The notes under the pieces were generated by a model, which saw only the letters and a list, made by a program, of their open reading frames with translations, was not told the DNA's origin and searched no databases. 64,000 nt of DNA. Origin: Paraburkholderia adhaesiva. Its GTDB lineage: Bacteria; Pseudomonadota; Gammaproteobacteria; Burkholderiales; Burkholderiaceae. Made by a program: the position numbers and the translations under genes. Below are positions 17,152-25,267 of this stretch, one piece after another. The DNA lies in contig NZ_JAJEJQ010000004.1 in the NCBI RefSeq assembly GCF_021390575.1, positions 428,648 through 492,647 on the forward strand, in the 5' to 3' direction. Numbering within the stretch: position 1 is the stretch's first letter; every line of letters starts with the position of its first letter.

Positions 17152-18484
17152 GCGTACTTTTTTTCTGAGGGCGATGCGTGGCGAGGAATATCGCCGCCGC
17201 GCATGGGTCATCTCCGCGTTCAGCCAGACGCGCGAGAACCCGGATGCGTGGAAGACCGATCGCTACCCGTGGCGCATTGTGCAGACGCCGACTGCATACT
17301 TCTTTGTCGATCCGGAAAAGGAAAACGAACTGACGGCCATCGACGATGCGGACACCACCGCACCGCCCTTCCGGTTTCGGGATCCCATCGATCTGAAGAC
17401 CGGTGAAGTGCCCAACCTCTACCGGGATGTGCGCACGACCTACGGCAACACGCTCTTCAATTTCCTGGTGCTCGTCTACCCGTTTGGCAACCGGGTCGAA
17501 TTCCAGCCCGGGCGCGTGAGTGCCGGACAGCTCGAGGATCATGTGCTCAGCCGCACGATCGATGACCCCGAACGCGCGGACAAAAGATCCGGGACGCCCG
17601 CACCACCCGTAACGGATGGCCTGAAGGCCCCGCTCTATACGAGCGAGTATGTGAAATTCTCCAACGCGATGTTCCAGCTCACGGCCTTCACGCAGCTGTG
17701 CGTGCCGGCGGTCACGCGCAAGACCATGCAGGCGGCACCCGGCATCCACGAGTTGCGCGAAAAGCTGCTGGAGCAAAACAGGGGCCGCCTCGACGATCCG
17801 GCCGTGGTCGCCGGCATCATGAAGGAGCTCGTCAAGTACGACAAGGACTGGCTCAAGGACGATGAGGGGGCGAACTTCCTCATCACGAAGAAGTCGTGGG
17901 AAGTAGTGAGAACGCGCCTGTTTTCGATGATGGACATGGAGGCGGGCTTTGGTGACCTCACGAAAGCCGATCTCGTGAAGACGTCGCTAGCTGAAGGCTG
18001 GGACATCAGCAAGTTCCCGAGCATGAACGACACCCTGCGCGCGGGCTCCTACAAACGCGGCGCCGAAACGGCGCTCGGCGGCGAACTCGTCAAATGGCTG
18101 CTGCGTGTGTCGGCGAATCTGGGCGTCACGCAGGAGGACTGCGGCACGCGTCTGGGGCTCGAGATGACCGTCGACGAGGGCAACCTCTACAAGCTGCCGG
18201 GTTCCGCGGTGGTGACGGCTACAGGCCACGAAAAGATCGACAGCGAGGAAGCCGCGTGCAGGTATCTGGGCAAGAAGATCATGCTGCGCAGCCCCATGTT
18301 CTGCGCCCTGCCGAAAACCGACTACTGTTCGGTATGTGCTGGCGCGCGTCTCTCACTGAATCCCACGGCGCTCTCGGTGGCGATCTCCGACTATGGCTCC
18401 GCGTTCATGGGACTTTCTTTGGGCGCTATGCACGGGAAAGTATTGGAGACCGCCAGAATGGACTACCGGAAGGCCATTTCATGA
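17144..18484 (+). CDS. Phage RNA polymerase beta-prime-like subunit (C-terminal region)
   Basis: The 446-residue protein contains, in the order found in bacterial beta-prime subunits, LRAGSYKRGAETALGGE...VTQEDCGT (DCGT at 332-335), RSPMFC (382-387) and YCSVCAG (C395, C398). In beta-prime these are the segment after the bridge helix, the conserved DCGT box, and the RS-x-x-x-C plus CxxCxG zinc-binding box. What follows (DYGSAFMGLSLGAMHGKVLETARMDYR) replaces the usual GEAVG-AAQSIGEPGTQ segment. The DFDGD active-site loop is not in this polypeptide, so it would have to be another subunit, as in phages with split multisubunit polymerases. The present 3' end ends RKAIS; a second copy at 20533 ends RKSII, probably the original end. 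Confidence 0.6.
   Translation: MDKRTFFLRAMRGEEYRRRAWVISAFSQTRENPDAWKTDRYPWRIVQTPTAYFFVDPEKENELTAIDDADTTAPPFRFRDPIDLKTGEVPNLYRDVRTTYGNTLFNFLVLVYPFGNRVEFQPGRVSAGQLEDHVLSRTIDDPERADKRSGTPAPPVTDGLKAPLYTSEYVKFSNAMFQLTAFTQLCVPAVTRKTMQAAPGIHELREKLLEQNRGRLDDPAVVAGIMKELVKYDKDWLKDDEGANFLITKKSWEVVRTRLFSMMDMEAGFGDLTKADLVKTSLAEGWDISKFPSMNDTLRAGSYKRGAETALGGELVKWLLRVSANLGVTQEDCGTRLGLEMTVDEGNLYKLPGSAVVTATGHEKIDSEEAACRYLGKKIMLRSPMFCALPKTDYCSVCAGARLSLNPTALSVAISDYGSAFMGLSLGAMHGKVLETARMDYRKAIS
18430..18471 (+). repeat. 42-bp direct repeat, copy 1 (3' end of polymerase-like gene)
   Basis: Begins GCACGGGAAAG and ends GACTACCGGAA. It is identical to 20533-20574 and codes HGKVLETARMDYR in the polymerase frame. Just downstream the sequence changes to AGGCCATTTCATGA, which closes the frame with KAIS. 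Confidence 0.95.
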
Positions 18485-18542
18485 CGAAACAGGCATTTTT
18501 CTTCTGTCTATCGTATGTACAGACAGCAGGAAAGGTGTTCAC

Positions 18543-19607
18543 GTGCATGAGTCAGAAAAAACTATCAGCATTCCGAATGGATATGTCGCGGTTCCTGGTT
18601 ATCCACACATAGCGGTCAATCGCTCAGGAGCAGTGGTTAGCTTGTTGACTGGAAACAGGTTGAGTGTTGCGCTTCACCGGATCTCCGGGTATCTGAAAGT
18701 TGGTCTGAGCATCGGAGGAGGAAAGACAAGAACTTACATGCACCATCGTCTGATGGCACTCGCCTTCATCGAGAGACCCGAGCGCCATGCGGACAAGAAC
18801 TTCGATGAACTGGACGTCAACCACATCGATGGCAACAAGGCGAATAACCGGCTGGATAACCTCGAATGGGTCACACCTCTCGAAAACCTCGAGCACGCCA
18901 TCAGGAACGGCCTGCTTGTCATGCAGGCTGTCATGAGCCGCAACATCAGGACCAACGAGATCCGGGTCTTCCAGTCGGCTGACGATTGTGCCAGAGCCTT
19001 CGGTGTTAGCGGAATCCGGATGCGCAAGCATGTCGCTTCGCCTCGAGCGGGCTACGTGACGAAGAAGTGGTGCGTGTTCAAGAAGGCGGATGACATGCCT
19101 TGGCCGGACTTAAGCGACGAGTATTTCGAAGCAAACAGCTGGGAGATGGTATTCGGCGCGTGGTACGCGACGGATGTCGCCACCGGCAAGGTACTGATTG
19201 CCCAGACGCTCCAGCAGCTTGCCGAGGTCATTGGCGTGTCGTTCTGCCGGCTGCAGACCGCCTACGGCAACCGGCCGGAAAAACCCTATCAGGGCAGGTG
19301 GCTCGTCCGGTACGACGATCTGGCATTACCAGACGCGCTCAAGAAGATCTCGCACTATAAGGAACGGCTAATGTTCGCACCGAAGCTCGTTACCGCAACG
19401 CATGCCAGGACGGGGGAAGTGCTGCGCTTCGCCAGCCGGAACATCGCGGCCAGTGCTCTCGGAATTCATCCAGACCGGATCCGGTACGCGACGAAAGTCA
19501 AAGGTGGTGTCGTCGGTGACGGGCGATTCGTTGAAGAAGATTCCGATGTCGACCAGGCGATCCTGCAAAACAGGGTGACATTCAGGGAGTACCTGAAAGT
19601 AGTCTGA
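18543..19607 (+). CDS. HNH homing-type endonuclease with NUMOD-like repeats
   Basis: Start GTG at 18543 follows AGGAAAGG by 7 bases and gives 354 residues. The N-terminus (PGYPHIAVNRSGAVVS) resembles the NUMOD4 module; residues 60-120 hold the HNH core with MHHRLMALAF and VNHIDGNKANNRLDNLEWVT. Three later repeats of the pattern TGEVxxFxSxxxAAxxLG (near residues 140, 215 and 285) are NUMOD1-like helix-turn-helix DNA readers. This is the design of phage mobile endonucleases that cut a long target and spread by repair. It lies between two copies of the end of the polymerase-like gene, so its target is probably that gene's 3' region. No intron or intein features were seen. Confidence 0.85.
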   Translation: MHESEKTISIPNGYVAVPGYPHIAVNRSGAVVSLLTGNRLSVALHRISGYLKVGLSIGGGKTRTYMHHRLMALAFIERPERHADKNFDELDVNHIDGNKANNRLDNLEWVTPLENLEHAIRNGLLVMQAVMSRNIRTNEIRVFQSADDCARAFGVSGIRMRKHVASPRAGYVTKKWCVFKKADDMPWPDLSDEYFEANSWEMVFGAWYATDVATGKVLIAQTLQQLAEVIGVSFCRLQTAYGNRPEKPYQGRWLVRYDDLALPDALKKISHYKERLMFAPKLVTATHARTGEVLRFASRNIAASALGIHPDRIRYATKVKGGVVGDGRFVEEDSDVDQAILQNRVTFREYLKVV

Positions 19608-19672
19608 CCCGGAAATATGCGTATTGATGGACACATATGGCCAATTTGTGTCCAGAGCTGTGAGAGTTTCGC

Positions 19673-20371
19673 CTACTCAGGCTCGGCGCAAAACACTTCC
19701 TGGAAGATGGGCGCAACGACCTGCGCATAAGACTCGTTAAAGCGATCAAGGAAGTTTCTGGTCTCACCATCATCTTTTGCCTTGCCTGCCTGATGAACCT
19801 CGAAACATCCATTTTCGTTGTTGAAGCAGATCAGAAACAGGGAAAATTTCCGGTCTTCCTTGGTGACGACGTAAAACATTACGGGCACCTGGATCAATGA
19901 CGGGTCAATGCCTCCTCGCGTTACAATATGTATGAACCTGTCCAGATGTGCCCTGTCATCCTTGGGCAGATAGTATGCACTTGTCTCTGCGTTCCATTGC
20001 ACTGGCGTAATCGTGCCGAAGATGTCGTTTTTGAAGTCGCGGCCGAAGATTGTTTTGCGGAAGTCCCATAGCAGCTCTTTCACGAAGTCGTTGATCGGGA
20101 AGTTGCTGCGGAATTTCGCCTCGACAAAATGATGGTCGTATGACGCATGGCTGATCAGCAGATCTGGAAGACGGCCAATGTAATTCTGGATCTTGCTGAC
20201 GTTACTTCCATCCGCGCCGTTGCGCCCACGCGAAGACCGATAGGCAAACCGGGTTGCGAAATGCTCTATTCCCGCGTTTTCGACCTCGAAACCCATTGCT
20301 GCAAAGTGATTCCTGCAGATTACCTCAACAATGTCGCCCTTGATCTTGCGTACACCGTATGCATTTGTCAT
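19673..20371 (-). CDS. PD-(D/E)XK-type nuclease-like protein inside the repeat-flanked cassette
   Basis: From ATG 20371, preceded by GGGAG, the product has 232 residues. Residues 69-86 read PDLLIS-x8-HHFVEAK, giving PD (69-70) and E84-x-K86, the metal-binding core of PD-(D/E)XK nucleases; the glutamate of the preceding helix may be E16 in GDIVEVICRNHF. A C-terminal half of strands and helices has no further motif. It is convergent with the HNH gene (66 bases between stops) and its 5' end lies 160 bases from repeat copy 2. It may be a resolvase-like or restriction-like enzyme that protects or aids the cassette; this is inference. Its AT content is higher than its neighbours', which suggests recent transfer. 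Confidence 0.6.
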   Translation of the reverse strand: MTNAYGVRKIKGDIVEVICRNHFAAMGFEVENAGIEHFATRFAYRSSRGRNGADGSNVSKIQNYIGRLPDLLISHASYDHHFVEAKFRSNFPINDFVKELLWDFRKTIFGRDFKNDIFGTITPVQWNAETSAYYLPKDDRAHLDRFIHIVTRGGIDPSLIQVPVMFYVVTKEDRKFSLFLICFNNENGCFEVHQAGKAKDDGETRNFLDRFNESYAQVVAPIFQEVFCAEPE

Positions 20372-20532
20372 TACCGCTCCCAACCCGTTGGCATGGACGA
20401 CCGCCTGCGCAGGCTATCATGGTGGGTAACGGCATATTTTGAGGTCGCACAGTATTTTCGTTACCAGGGCCTGGACGGCTGGTGCTGTATCTATAAGGCA
20501 TTCCCGGATACAGTATCGAACGACTGAAAGGC

Positions 20533-20587
20533 GCACGGGAAAGTATTGGAGACCGCCAGAATGGACTACCGGAAATCAATCATCTGA
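20533..20587 (+). repeat. 42-bp direct repeat, copy 2, followed by the original gene end
   Basis: Bases 20533-20574 are identical to copy 1. The frame then continues ATCAATCATCTGA, so the gene originally ended ...MDYRKSII followed by TGA at 20585-20587. Without the cassette the polymerase-like ORF would run directly into this end. Confidence 0.9.
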
Positions 20588-20638
20588 GGGACACCGCCGA
20601 TTGCGCGCGCGACCCGTCAACTTTCGATGGGGGAGTTC

Positions 20639-21371
20639 ATGATGAACGATGAACCGGCCGAAGGCAAAGGTGCGGCTCCAGCCGCACGTGCGCGAAGTGG
20701 CGCGAAAGAGCCTGAGAAAGTGGCACCGCCCGATGAACAGGGTGAAAAGGCGCGTGACGTGGGCGAGCCGCAACCCGCGCAGCAGAGCGAGGACGCGGAA
20801 AGCGCTGCCGGAATTTCCCGCGCCACCGTAGCGCGCAAGACGACAGCGCGCACAGGCGGGGAGCCACAGGCTGCGAGCGTGGCCGCAGCGTCCGCAGACG
20901 GGCCTCTCGGGAACGAACCGGTACAGGAGGACACGGCCGCTGCAAAAGACATTTCGATTGCCGGCCAGATGATCATCAACACGATCACGCGGTACGCGCA
21001 AACGATGAAGCCCGGACAGCTTTTCACCCAGGCCGAAGGCATGCGGCAGCAAGTGAGCCTGCATAACGCGATCTTCGCCGCGATCAACACGCTTGATGCG
21101 GATTTCAGACCCGTGCTCACAAGATCCTGGCGATCCTGCATGAGAGCGTGATGCCGCGTTTCGCGAGACACACCTCTTTCGTTACTGGGACAGCGTGCCG
21201 CTCTCGAAGAACCAGCGCCGTGGTTTCGAGAAAATCATCACCCTGCTCAAGACGCTCGCGGACCCAAAGACACGGCCCGTAGCGCTGCGCCAGGTCGACT
21301 TTGAACGCCTGCTGCAATATGGACTGACCGAGCAGGGGCGAAACCGTCTCGCGGCATACTTCGGCAAATAA
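20639..21371 (+). pseudogene. Phage-like gene with two frameshifts near its 3' end
   Basis: The ATG at 20639 (or 20642) follows GGGGGAG. The first 100 codons are low-complexity alanine, glutamate and proline, then SIAGQMIINTITRYAQTMKPGQLF and NAIFAAINTLDADFRPVL. The frame then shifts near 21120 into HKILAILHESVMPRFAR and near 21168 into HLFRYWDSVPLSKNQRRGFEKIITLLK...YGLTEQGRNRLAAYFGK, ending in TAA at 21371. The three pieces read as one protein of about 243 residues with a disordered start and a helical C-terminal domain. Two frameshifts in 50 bases point to decay, though a local assembly error is possible. Function is unknown; it lies between the polymerase-like gene and the endolysin. Confidence 0.6.
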
Positions 21372-21487
21372 TCACACCAGGCAGTACTGAGCGATTCGGG
21401 AGTTCCACCCATCCTGTGAATGCCCTCGCCCACCTGCGTTACTGCGGGCGCCGGGCGAGGGTTTATTCCGGCGATGAGGAGAATGCC

Positions 21488-22318
21488 ATGCCCGCCCTTC
21501 AGTCAGGTACCACCACCACGCAGGCCCAGCAGATCCAGCGCGCCCTGAACGAGAAAACAGGCGGAAGCCTGAAGATCGACGGCCAGTTCGGGCCACTGTC
21601 CATTGCCGCACTCCAGAAGTACCAGAGCCAGATCGGGGTTGCCGTCACCGGCATCTACGATTCGGCGACGCAGGCAATCCTCGGGCCCTTCATGGCCCAG
21701 AAGTATCTGGGCGCAACCTCCTTCCACTAGGCCGCACAAAAGCTCGGTATCGATGTCGCCACGGTGCAGGCGGTGTGCCAGGTCGAGGCGAAAGGCGCAG
21801 GCTTTCTCGACAATGGCCAGTGCATCATCCTCTTCGAGCGTCACCAGCTCCACAAACAACTGGGCCCGGTGCTCGCCGCGGCGAAACTCAGCCAGCTCGT
21901 GAGCCAGTATCCGACGCTCATCAATACGGGTGCCGGCGCCTATCTCGGGGGCGCGGCCGAATGGACGCGTCTCACGCAGGCCCAGCAGATCCTCAGGAGC
22001 AGTGGTGTGGATGCGACGCTTGCCTTTCGGGCCTGCTCCTGGGGGCTCTTCCAGATCATGGGCTACCACTTCAAGGATCTCGGCTATGCGAGTGTCACGG
22101 ACTATGTGAATGCGATGCAGGCGAGCAAGACAAACCAGCTCGATGCGTTCGTGCGCTTCGTGACGAACCTCAATGGTGGCGCGATGCTGCGCTACCTGAA
22201 GGCAAAAGACTGGCTGCACTTTGCGCTGCAGTACAACGGTCAGGCGGCGGTGACGATGAACAACTATCCAAAAAAACTCAAGGATACCTACGCGACGCTC
22301 ATTAAAACCAGTCCTTAA
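21488..22318 (+). pseudogene. Endolysin: peptidoglycan-binding plus N-acetylmuramidase domain, with in-frame TAG
   Basis: From ATG 21488 (AGGAGAA upstream) the frame codes a PG_binding_1 domain at residues 10-70 (QIQRALNEKTGG-LKIDGQFGPLSIAALQKYQ), then TAG at 21728-21730 (codon 81), then a DUF3380-type N-acetylmuramidase domain to residue 276. The latter contains VCQVEAKGAGFLDNGQ with the likely catalytic glutamate near residue 100, ILFERHQLH, and SWGLFQIMGYHF. Such enzymes cleave the glycan backbone of peptidoglycan for host lysis. The stop falls exactly in the linker between the domains. A restart at 21764 could make the muramidase domain alone. The stop may come from CAG or may be suppressed; other phage genes here also carry internal TAG. 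Confidence 0.85.
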
Positions 22319-22350
22319 TTACGCTAAAAGAACAGGTCCTTGACCCTGGA

Positions 22351-23862
22351 TCATGAATTGCTTCGTCGTTTGCTATGTTCTTTAGCATTGACGACTTGTG
22401 CAATCCAATGATGTCCATCGGCAGCAATCATTGCCAGATTCGCGGGTTTCCCTGCCTCTATGAGAGACGGGCCGACAGAATGGACCGTTGCAGCGGGACA
22501 AATCACATCTACATCAAATGGCCCGTAGTTTTTGCCGAGAATGCTAAGGTTAAGCTGGTAATTGATACGAATATCCACCGCAGCTTGGTTTGCGATCATC
22601 GTTTTCAGCTGCTCCTCAGAATCTATCGAAATCATGCGTAGCCGGATTTCACGTTCTCCGGATTTGTCGATATTAACCATTGCCAGAAGTTCCGATATAT
22701 CACCTCGGTCACGTATAACGTCAGTCAAATCTGTTGGTAGTGTTAGATCAAGGCCGAAAAAATCGTCAAGCTGTCGAAGTTCATCAATTTCATTGAGAAA
22801 GATTCGCAAAAAACGGAAATGCTCCCCACCATCGACAAACCCCTTGCCAACATCCAATTCAATACCATTATGCGTGCATTGAATCCGGATCTGCACGGGT
22901 GAGGCAAGTGACTGCATTATTTGCTGCAAGCGCGCAAAGTACGGCAATCGCTTTGCCGGCTTCTTTGCCCACCCTTCAAGATTGAAGGTGAACGCGAAGT
23001 CAGGTCTACCACCGTCATAGTCTGCAGTCGTGATGGCAGTCATCATTCCATCAAAAGCGGATCCCTTGAACCGAAAGCCCTTGCTCCCTTGAGTAGCATT
23101 CCCTGTGAATTCGACAAATAGAGGTGTCGTCGTTTCCTCATTGAGTATTGCTGTTATAGTGACAGAGCGCGGCTGGGTAGACAACCGAAAGCGCTTGATG
23201 TTCTCAGAGGGAAATAGCGGAGAACCTTCCATGCGGATATCTACGCTGTCGGAAACATGATTTCCGCCGTAGTCGAAGAAATCATGCAGGGCAAGAAATT
23301 CACTTTCCTTTCCTTGGGTTCCTATGACAAGCCGTGTTTCCACGGGTTCCTTTGCGCTAATTTCATAAATTGTCCCTGACTCACCCATGTGAACTGCAAC
23401 CTTGAAGCGCGGGTCCAATCGTTCTTGTCGTGCGGCTTCGCGTCGACAAAACACATTTATTGCGCGTCGAATCTCCGACTGCGTCTGGAGTGCGGTTTCA
23501 GGATTTCGACCTACGCGATCTCGAGCAAGTTGCTCCGCTTCATGTTTCAGTCGTAGTAATTCTTCGACGGAGTACGCATCAGCATCACGATCGATAATAT
23601 CAGCACAGGTCGCGCACGCCCAGAGTCCGTTTTCGATGGAAGCCCGCTTCTCAGGACTCTGATTCGGGTCATATCTCGGTCCGCCTGGAGCTGCAGCCTT
23701 GATGTGCGCCGCTTTCCCAATAGAAAAATCTTTGTTGGATGTTCCTGTCTTGGGTCCGGTCGTTTGCACATCGCAGATCGAGCAGCGAAAGTTGACGCGT
23801 TTGGCCAGAATGAGTTTAACGCTCTGAACAAAGTCATCCCGGATTCGTTTTGCCCCTTTCAC
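22351..23862 (-). CDS. Large HNH nuclease-like protein, possible defence gene
   Basis: The 503-residue product starts GTG at 23862. Its first 120 residues form an HNH module: FRCSICDVQTTGP with C27 and C30, AAHIKAAAPGGPRYDP, then GLWACATCADIIDRD-AYSVEEL, the pattern of bacterial HNH nucleases found near restriction and defence genes. The remaining 380 residues have alternating strands with no membrane segment and no motif that I can name; they may be a ligand-sensing or target-recognition part. The gene lies 63 bases after the end of the phage polymerase gene on the same strand and has lower GC than the phage genes, so it looks like an added cargo gene. A nuclease effector with a sensor domain is my best guess. 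Confidence 0.6.
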   Translation of the reverse strand: MKGAKRIRDDFVQSVKLILAKRVNFRCSICDVQTTGPKTGTSNKDFSIGKAAHIKAAAPGGPRYDPNQSPEKRASIENGLWACATCADIIDRDADAYSVEELLRLKHEAEQLARDRVGRNPETALQTQSEIRRAINVFCRREAARQERLDPRFKVAVHMGESGTIYEISAKEPVETRLVIGTQGKESEFLALHDFFDYGGNHVSDSVDIRMEGSPLFPSENIKRFRLSTQPRSVTITAILNEETTTPLFVEFTGNATQGSKGFRFKGSAFDGMMTAITTADYDGGRPDFAFTFNLEGWAKKPAKRLPYFARLQQIMQSLASPVQIRIQCTHNGIELDVGKGFVDGGEHFRFLRIFLNEIDELRQLDDFFGLDLTLPTDLTDVIRDRGDISELLAMVNIDKSGEREIRLRMISIDSEEQLKTMIANQAAVDIRINYQLNLSILGKNYGPFDVDVICPAATVHSVGPSLIEAGKPANLAMIAADGHHWIAQVVNAKEHSKRRSNS

Positions 23863-23925
23863 GTTCTTTTAACCTTCCTCGGTGTCGTTTATAGACATTT
23901 TATCCGCAGATGGCTTGAATTGGCG

Positions 23926-24074
23926 TCAGTTCTCATCTTCGCGTTCGAAATCATCGTCCCGATCTTCATTCTCCCCACCATCCTCTCCTCCGTACCAAAC
24001 ATCACCGGTGTCGCGATTCAGCATGAGCGAATATGCCGGGATATCGAATTTCAATCCTTTCGTACGCGCAAACG
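23926..24074 (-). pseudogene. C-terminal fragment of phage family B DNA polymerase
   Basis: This fragment on the far side of IS3 copy 1 continues the reading frame of 25268-26904. With one AACG target copy removed, the junction reads ...DQWLDA-FARTKGLKFDIPAYS, then an acidic tail ending EREDEN and TGA. The restored protein has 593 residues. Confidence 0.8.
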
Positions 24075-24140
24075 GGTAATGCCCCCGCAAATCCATCGTC
24101 GGGAGAAGTAGAATTTTCTCGTTAAGAGGGAGTTCTGCAG

Positions 24141-24407
24141 ATGAAGAAGTCGAGATTCACGGACAGCCAGATACTGGAGGCGCTCAAGCGCGCGGAGGCC
24201 GGACTGGCGGTGCCGGAGCTGTGCCGGGAGCTGGGCATCAGTTCGGCGACGTTTTATAAATGGCGCTCGAAGTACGGCGGCATGGACGCGTCGATGATGT
24301 CGCGCATGAAGGAACTGGAGGCGGAGAATGCCCGGCTTCGCAAGATGTACATCGAGGAGAAGCTCAAGGCTGAGATTGCCTCGGAGGCACTGCAAAAAAA
24401 GTTCTGA
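24141..24407 (+). CDS. IS3 OrfA, copy 1
   Basis: The 88-residue protein MKKSRFTDSQILEALKRAEAG has the helix-turn-helix LCRELGISSATFYKWRSKYGG and a leucine-zipper-like helix (MKELEAENARLRKMYIEEKLKAEIASEALQ), both typical of IS3 OrfA. It ends with CAAAAAAAG (24393-24401), a run of seven A that allows -1 slippage into orfB to form the OrfAB transposase. It binds the IS ends. The identical protein is encoded by copy 2. Confidence 0.95.
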   Translation: MKKSRFTDSQILEALKRAEAGLAVPELCRELGISSATFYKWRSKYGGMDASMMSRMKELEAENARLRKMYIEEKLKAEIASEALQKKF

Positions 24408-24427
24408 AGCCATCTCGTCGGCGCGAG

Positions 24428-25228
24428 ATGGCAAAGCGGGTTGTGCAACAGCGGCGCGTGTCAATTCGTGTGGCGTGCGCGGCGTTTGGCATCAGCGAGT
24501 CGTGCTACCGGTACGAGGCGAAGTTGAACACGGAGAACGAAGAGATTGCCAACTGGCTGCTGCGTATCACGGGTTGCCATCGCAACTGGGGTTTTCTGCT
24601 GTGCTACTTCTACCTGCGTAACGTGAAGGGATTCGGCTGGAACCATAAGCGCATTTACCGGATTTACCGCGAGCTGGAGCTGAACCTGCGCATCAAGCCG
24701 AAAAAGCGGCTGGTGCGGGAAACGCCGCAGCCGCTATCGGTACCGGAGGCCATCAATGAAGTGTGGTCGATGGACTTCATGCATGACCAGCTGGTTGACG
24801 GGCGCAGTATCCGGACGCTGAACGTGATTGATGATTTCAACCGCGAGGCGCTGGGCATCGAGGTGGATTTCTCGTTGCCATCCGAGCGGGTGATTCGCAC
24901 GCTGAAGCAGCATATGGAATGGCGAGGCAAGCCGAAGGTCATCCGGTGCGACAACGGCCCGGAATATCTGAGCGCGGCCATCGTGACGTGGACGCAGAAG
25001 CAAGGCATCCGGTTGGAATACATCGAGCCGGGCAAGCCGCAGCAGAATGCGTATATCGAACGGTTCAACCGGACTGCTCGGTACGAATGGTTGTCGCAGT
25101 ATCTGTGGGAAGACCTGGAGCAGGTTCGCGAAGCGGCGGCCGACTGGATGTGGATTTACAATCACGAGCGCCCGAATATGGCATTGGGCGGTTTTACCCC
25201 GAAGCAGCGGCTGGCCATGGCCGCTTAG
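24428..25228 (+). CDS. IS3 OrfB (DDE integrase domain), copy 1
   Basis: The 266-residue product has an HTH_21-type start and an rve integrase core with the acidic triad in WSMDFMHD, RCDNGPEY and NAYIERFN. It is made mainly as an OrfAB fusion by -1 frameshifting on the A7 run upstream. It catalyses excision and insertion of the element. The gene is intact, and the identical second copy shows recent transposition or duplication. Confidence 0.95.
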   Translation: MAKRVVQQRRVSIRVACAAFGISESCYRYEAKLNTENEEIANWLLRITGCHRNWGFLLCYFYLRNVKGFGWNHKRIYRIYRELELNLRIKPKKRLVRETPQPLSVPEAINEVWSMDFMHDQLVDGRSIRTLNVIDDFNREALGIEVDFSLPSERVIRTLKQHMEWRGKPKVIRCDNGPEYLSAAIVTWTQKQGIRLEYIEPGKPQQNAYIERFNRTARYEWLSQYLWEDLEQVREAAADWMWIYNHERPNMALGGFTPKQRLAMAA

Positions 25229-25267
25229 TTTCTACTTCTGCCCACCGTGGAAAACGGGGGCATTACC

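Larger units (their letters stand above)
24075..25267 (+). mobile_element. IS3-family element (IS407 group), copy 1
   Basis: The element is 1193 bp with ends GGTAATGCCCCCG and CGGGGGCATTACC and a 4-bp target duplication AACG (24071-24074 and 25268-25271), the duplication length known for the IS407 group. It has two overlapping frames, orfA and orfB. I saw no difference from the copy at 34645-35837. It interrupts the DNA polymerase gene. Confidence 0.95.

Noticed and set aside
18430..20587. Group I intron or intein in the polymerase-like gene
   Set aside because: The exon sequence is duplicated at both ends and stop codons close the upstream frame, which does not fit splicing of RNA or protein.
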